6,552 nucleotides of DNA, taken from assembly GCA_913052135.1 (NCBI GenBank), contig CAJXDY010000078.1, positions 1 through 6,552 of the forward strand, read 5' to 3'. The notes under the pieces are model-generated. The model was not told where the DNA came from. It was given only the letters and a program-made list of their open reading frames with translations, and made no database searches. This stretch comes from UBA8106 sp913052135. Its GTDB lineage: Bacteria; Acidobacteriota; Vicinamibacteria; Vicinamibacterales; UBA823. The position numbers were made by a program, and so were the translations under genes. Below, one piece after another: positions 4,830 through 6,552 of the stretch (positions within the stretch are counted from its first letter, which is position 1; each line of letters opens with the position of its first letter).

Positions 4830-5981
4830 ATGAAAAACCCGGCGGGCAACGCAATCCCTTTCTCATCCAAACGTCGACAGCTTGATGTCGGTGGCTTCAG
4901 CGACGAGGCGGAAGTTTCCTTCACCCTGCCATCTACCTGGTATTACGACCCGGATGTCTACGCCCGCGAGCACGAAGCGATTTTCTACAAGACCTGGTGG
5001 TATCAGTGCCACATCACCGATGTTGCCCAGCTCGGCGACTATCACGCCGGAATGGTTGCCGATCAGGGCATATTCATCATCCGAGATTCGGGTGGAGAAC
5101 TGCATGCGTTCTATAACGTATGCAGTCATCGGGCGCATCCATTGCTGGAGGGCCAAGGCAACAAGCGGGTCATCGTGTGCCCGTATCATCAGTGGTGCTA
5201 CGAAACCGATGGGCGCTTCCGAAGTGCCAGAGGCCAACATGCCCTAGAGGATTGGCTGTTCGATAATGCTAACCTTAAGCCCGTACGGCTCGAGAACTAC
5301 GGCGGCTTCCTGTTCGTGAATTTGGATCAGGATGCCCGTCCCCTTGTCGAACAGGCGCCTCGATTTCTACGCGATATGTACGAGTGTTGCCCGCGGCTCG
5401 ACGAACTGGTGCGTGTGCGGCGCTTCGAGCGAGAGATCTCGGCCAACTGGAAGACGGTGATCGACAACAATCACGAGTGCTACCACTGTAAGGTCAACCA
5501 CAAGTCGCTGATGGAACTGGTGGATTATGACAACAAGGCGGTATGGACCGATGACGGGATTGCCTTCACGCATACCGTGGAGCGAAACCATCTCGACAAC
5601 TCAGCGTACACGCTCGATGAGGAGAACATCGAGCAGGATTCGCTATTCGGCTATGTCTGGCCCAACCTGATACCGTTGTTTTATCCCGGCACCCCAAATC
5701 TCATCATGTTTCAAATTCTCCCCTTGGCACCGGAACGGACCCGGGTGCGACACGACTTCTATCTGCTCGGAAAGCCCAGCCCCGAGGAAGAAATATTCAT
5801 GGACTGGTTCAGTCATACCCTGAACGTGGAGGACATTGACTTGTGCGAAAACGTGCAGAAGGGCCTGCACTCGCGGGGTTATCACCAGGGCCGTTTCGTC
5901 GTGGACCGCGAGCACGTCGAATACTCCGAACATCACGTGCATTTCTTCCAAGACTTTGTACGTAAGGCCCTGGCCGATTAG
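4830..5981 (+). CDS. Rieske non-haem iron oxygenase, alpha (catalytic) subunit, 383 aa
   Basis: A cytoplasmic oxygenase that takes electrons from a separate reductase to hydroxylate or demethylate an organic substrate. The Rieske [2Fe-2S] domain (about residues 55-165) has C98-x-H100 and C117-P-Y-H120, followed by W-C-Y-E-T-D-G. The catalytic domain has the mononuclear iron motif NNHECYHCKVNH with H219 and H224; the acidic third ligand is D335 or D337 in VEDIDLCENVQ. The residue bridging the two iron centres, three before the first His, is E216, where naphthalene-type dioxygenases have Asp. As I recall, Glu is found in the carnitine monooxygenase (CntA) and betaine-demethylase (GbcA)-like branch, which hints at a quaternary-amine or other small substrate rather than an aromatic ring. 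Length fits that branch. No reductase, ferredoxin or beta subunit is in the window. Start ATG 4830 with GAGAGGG three bases upstream. Confidence 0.92.
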   Translation: MKNPAGNAIPFSSKRRQLDVGGFSDEAEVSFTLPSTWYYDPDVYAREHEAIFYKTWWYQCHITDVAQLGDYHAGMVADQGIFIIRDSGGELHAFYNVCSHRAHPLLEGQGNKRVIVCPYHQWCYETDGRFRSARGQHALEDWLFDNANLKPVRLENYGGFLFVNLDQDARPLVEQAPRFLRDMYECCPRLDELVRVRRFEREISANWKTVIDNNHECYHCKVNHKSLMELVDYDNKAVWTDDGIAFTHTVERNHLDNSAYTLDEENIEQDSLFGYVWPNLIPLFYPGTPNLIMFQILPLAPERTRVRHDFYLLGKPSPEEEIFMDWFSHTLNVEDIDLCENVQKGLHSRGYHQGRFVVDREHVEYSEHHVHFFQDFVRKALAD

Positions 5982-6005
5982 TACCCTGACAAGTGGATGT
6001 GGGTA

Positions 6006-6018
6006 GACACTTCGTGTC
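6006..6018. other. Small hairpin after the Rieske gene
   Basis: GACAC and GTGTC pair around TTC, 24 bases after the stop codon. No T-tract follows on either strand, so it is at most a weak RNA end structure. It adjoins the outer end of the inverted phased array. Confidence 0.3.
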
Positions 6019-6020
6019 GA

Positions 6021-6075
6021 ATTGGGAGGACTGGAATGGACTGGGGAGGACTGCTGTCGGTCACATTATGGTCAC
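6021..6075 (-). repeat. Phased GTGACC/GTCC array, copy 3 (inverted)
   Basis: Read on the minus strand, GTGACC begins at 6075 and 6064 (11 bases apart). After a 13-base step GTCC begins at 6051, 6041 and 6031 (exactly 10 bases apart). The first 19 bases (6075-6057) are identical to 1857-1875, and AGTCCATTCCAGTC (6042-6029) is identical to 10-23 of copy 1. The CGCGGGATCGGTG end of copies 1 and 2 is missing. The array lies 68 bases before the serine hydrolase start, with its GTGACC end facing that gene. Confidence 0.75.
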
Positions 6076-6094
6076 GGTGGTATCCACTGCTTTG

Positions 6095-6100
6095 AATAAT
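6095..6100 (+). promoter_or_regulatory. Tentative -10 element for the serine hydrolase gene
   Basis: AATAAT (five of six to TATAAT) preceded by TTG. A -35 at 17 bases would fall on 6072-6077, overlapping the GGTCAC unit of the array. That would suit activation by the array-binding protein, but no good -35 hexamer is present, so this is weak. Confidence 0.22.
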
Positions 6101-6143
6101 TGACTGGTAGAGTTAGTAGTCTTGTCCAATTAATTGGTTCCGT

Positions 6144-6552
6144 ATGACTTCTTTTTCACCCGAACGAATATCCGAAACTGCAGACCGCTTAATTGAAGAG
6201 TTCCACCTGCCAGGCATGTCGGTCGGGGTGGTGTCCAACAACGAACTAGCCTATGCGGAAGGGTTCGGCTGGGCCGATATCACCAAACGAAAACCACAGG
6301 ATCCTGTTCTACACCAACGCATCGGCTCTATTACTAAAACCATGGTATGCCTGTGTGCAATGGCCTTAGTCGAGGAGGGACGACTTCGGCTCGACAGCCA
6401 CGTCGGAAACCTATTACCGGAGCTTAAGCTCAACGGCTACGGTGATGAGCTGACTCTCTGGCACCTGCTTACCCACACCGGGGGCATCGGCGAAGCACCG
6501 ACCGTTTCCGACGCTGCCGACCCTATCAAGGTTCTATGGGCAGACAGCCCGG
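6144..6552 (+). CDS. Serine hydrolase of the class C beta-lactamase/PBP family (S12), N-terminal part
   Basis: A partial gene running off the right edge (136 codons plus one base). The family includes AmpC beta-lactamases, D-Ala-D-Ala carboxypeptidases and EstB-type esterases, which use an active-site serine. The nucleophile motif S-x-x-K is S62-I-T-K65 in I-G-S-I-T-K-T, preceded by GMSVGVV and A-E-G-F-G-W-A-D and followed by MALVEEGRLRLD and LTLWHLLTHTGG (103-114), all standard for the family. The second motif (Y-x-N) and the K-T-G box would lie beyond the window. No signal peptide is present: the N-terminus MTSFSPERIS is polar, which favours a cytoplasmic esterase or peptidase over a periplasmic beta-lactamase. 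ATG 6144 is the first possible start after an in-frame TAG at 6117. The Shine-Dalgarno is not evident. Confidence 0.88.
   Translation, partial: MTSFSPERISETADRLIEEFHLPGMSVGVVSNNELAYAEGFGWADITKRKPQDPVLHQRIGSITKTMVCLCAMALVEEGRLRLDSHVGNLLPELKLNGYGDELTLWHLLTHTGGIGEAPTVSDAADPIKVLWADSP

Noticed and set aside
5367..5951. Minus-strand open frames opposite the Rieske gene
   Set aside because: Shadows of the strong + strand gene with histidine/valine-rich translations and no start signals.
6028..6051. Short regular repeats as a CRISPR array
   Set aside because: Period is 10-11 bases with 4-6 conserved bases, far too short for CRISPR repeats and spacers; no cas genes.

Overview
The window is a sparsely coded bacterial segment. 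Four complete genes and one truncated gene all lie on the + strand and are separated by unusually long gaps (about 620, 405, 475 and 162 bases, plus 529 at the left edge). By hand count about two thirds is coding. Genes start with GTG or ATG, and most have recognisable Shine-Dalgarno sequences. The genes look moderately GC-rich and the gaps clearly AT-richer. The mix of enzyme families (luciferase-like flavin enzyme, Fe(II)/2-oxoglutarate dioxygenase, Rieske oxygenase, tripartite-tricarboxylate transporter remnant, serine hydrolase) is typical of large, oxygenase-rich genomes of uncultured soil, marine or sponge-associated bacteria. I cannot assign a phylum from the sequence; Proteobacteria-like or SAR202/Entotheonella-like are only guesses.

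Layout: 1-529 has no convincing gene, but holds one copy of a repeated element at the left edge and a strong orphan terminator (446-477). 530-1597 is a ketopantoate-reductase-fold dehydrogenase. 1633-1806 is a short membrane segment that looks like the broken C-terminal end of a TctA permease. 1807-2221 holds a helically phased repeat array, a hairpin and the first copy (A) of a ~130-base repeat. 2222-3100 is a luciferase-like oxidoreductase. 3101-3505 has no sure gene, but holds an operator-like palindrome and a doubtful 47-codon ORF. 3506-4354 is a TauD/TfdA-family dioxygenase. 4355-4829 contains the second copy (B) of the ~130-base repeat, a GTGACC pair and a likely promoter. 4830-5981 is a Rieske oxygenase alpha subunit. 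5982-6143 carries an inverted copy of the phased array. 6144 onward is the N-terminal part of a class C beta-lactamase-like serine hydrolase, cut by the window end.

How they may work together: three oxygen-using or redox enzymes of different chemistry, a dehydrogenase, a transporter remnant and a hydrolase suggest a catabolic or accessory neighbourhood for small organic compounds (sulfonates, carboxylates, quaternary amines or aromatics are possible). The long gaps argue that each gene has its own promoter and that this is not one operon. No reductase partner for the Rieske enzyme is present in the window.

The least explained signal lies in the gaps. A motif set made of GTGACC repeated at 11 bases, then 13 bases to a GTCC unit repeated at 10 bases, recurs with the same spacing at two sites in opposite orientation and partially at two more. 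A separate ~130-base diverged repeat stands upstream of the luciferase-like and Rieske genes. These could be binding sites of a shared regulator or parts of a small non-coding mobile element.
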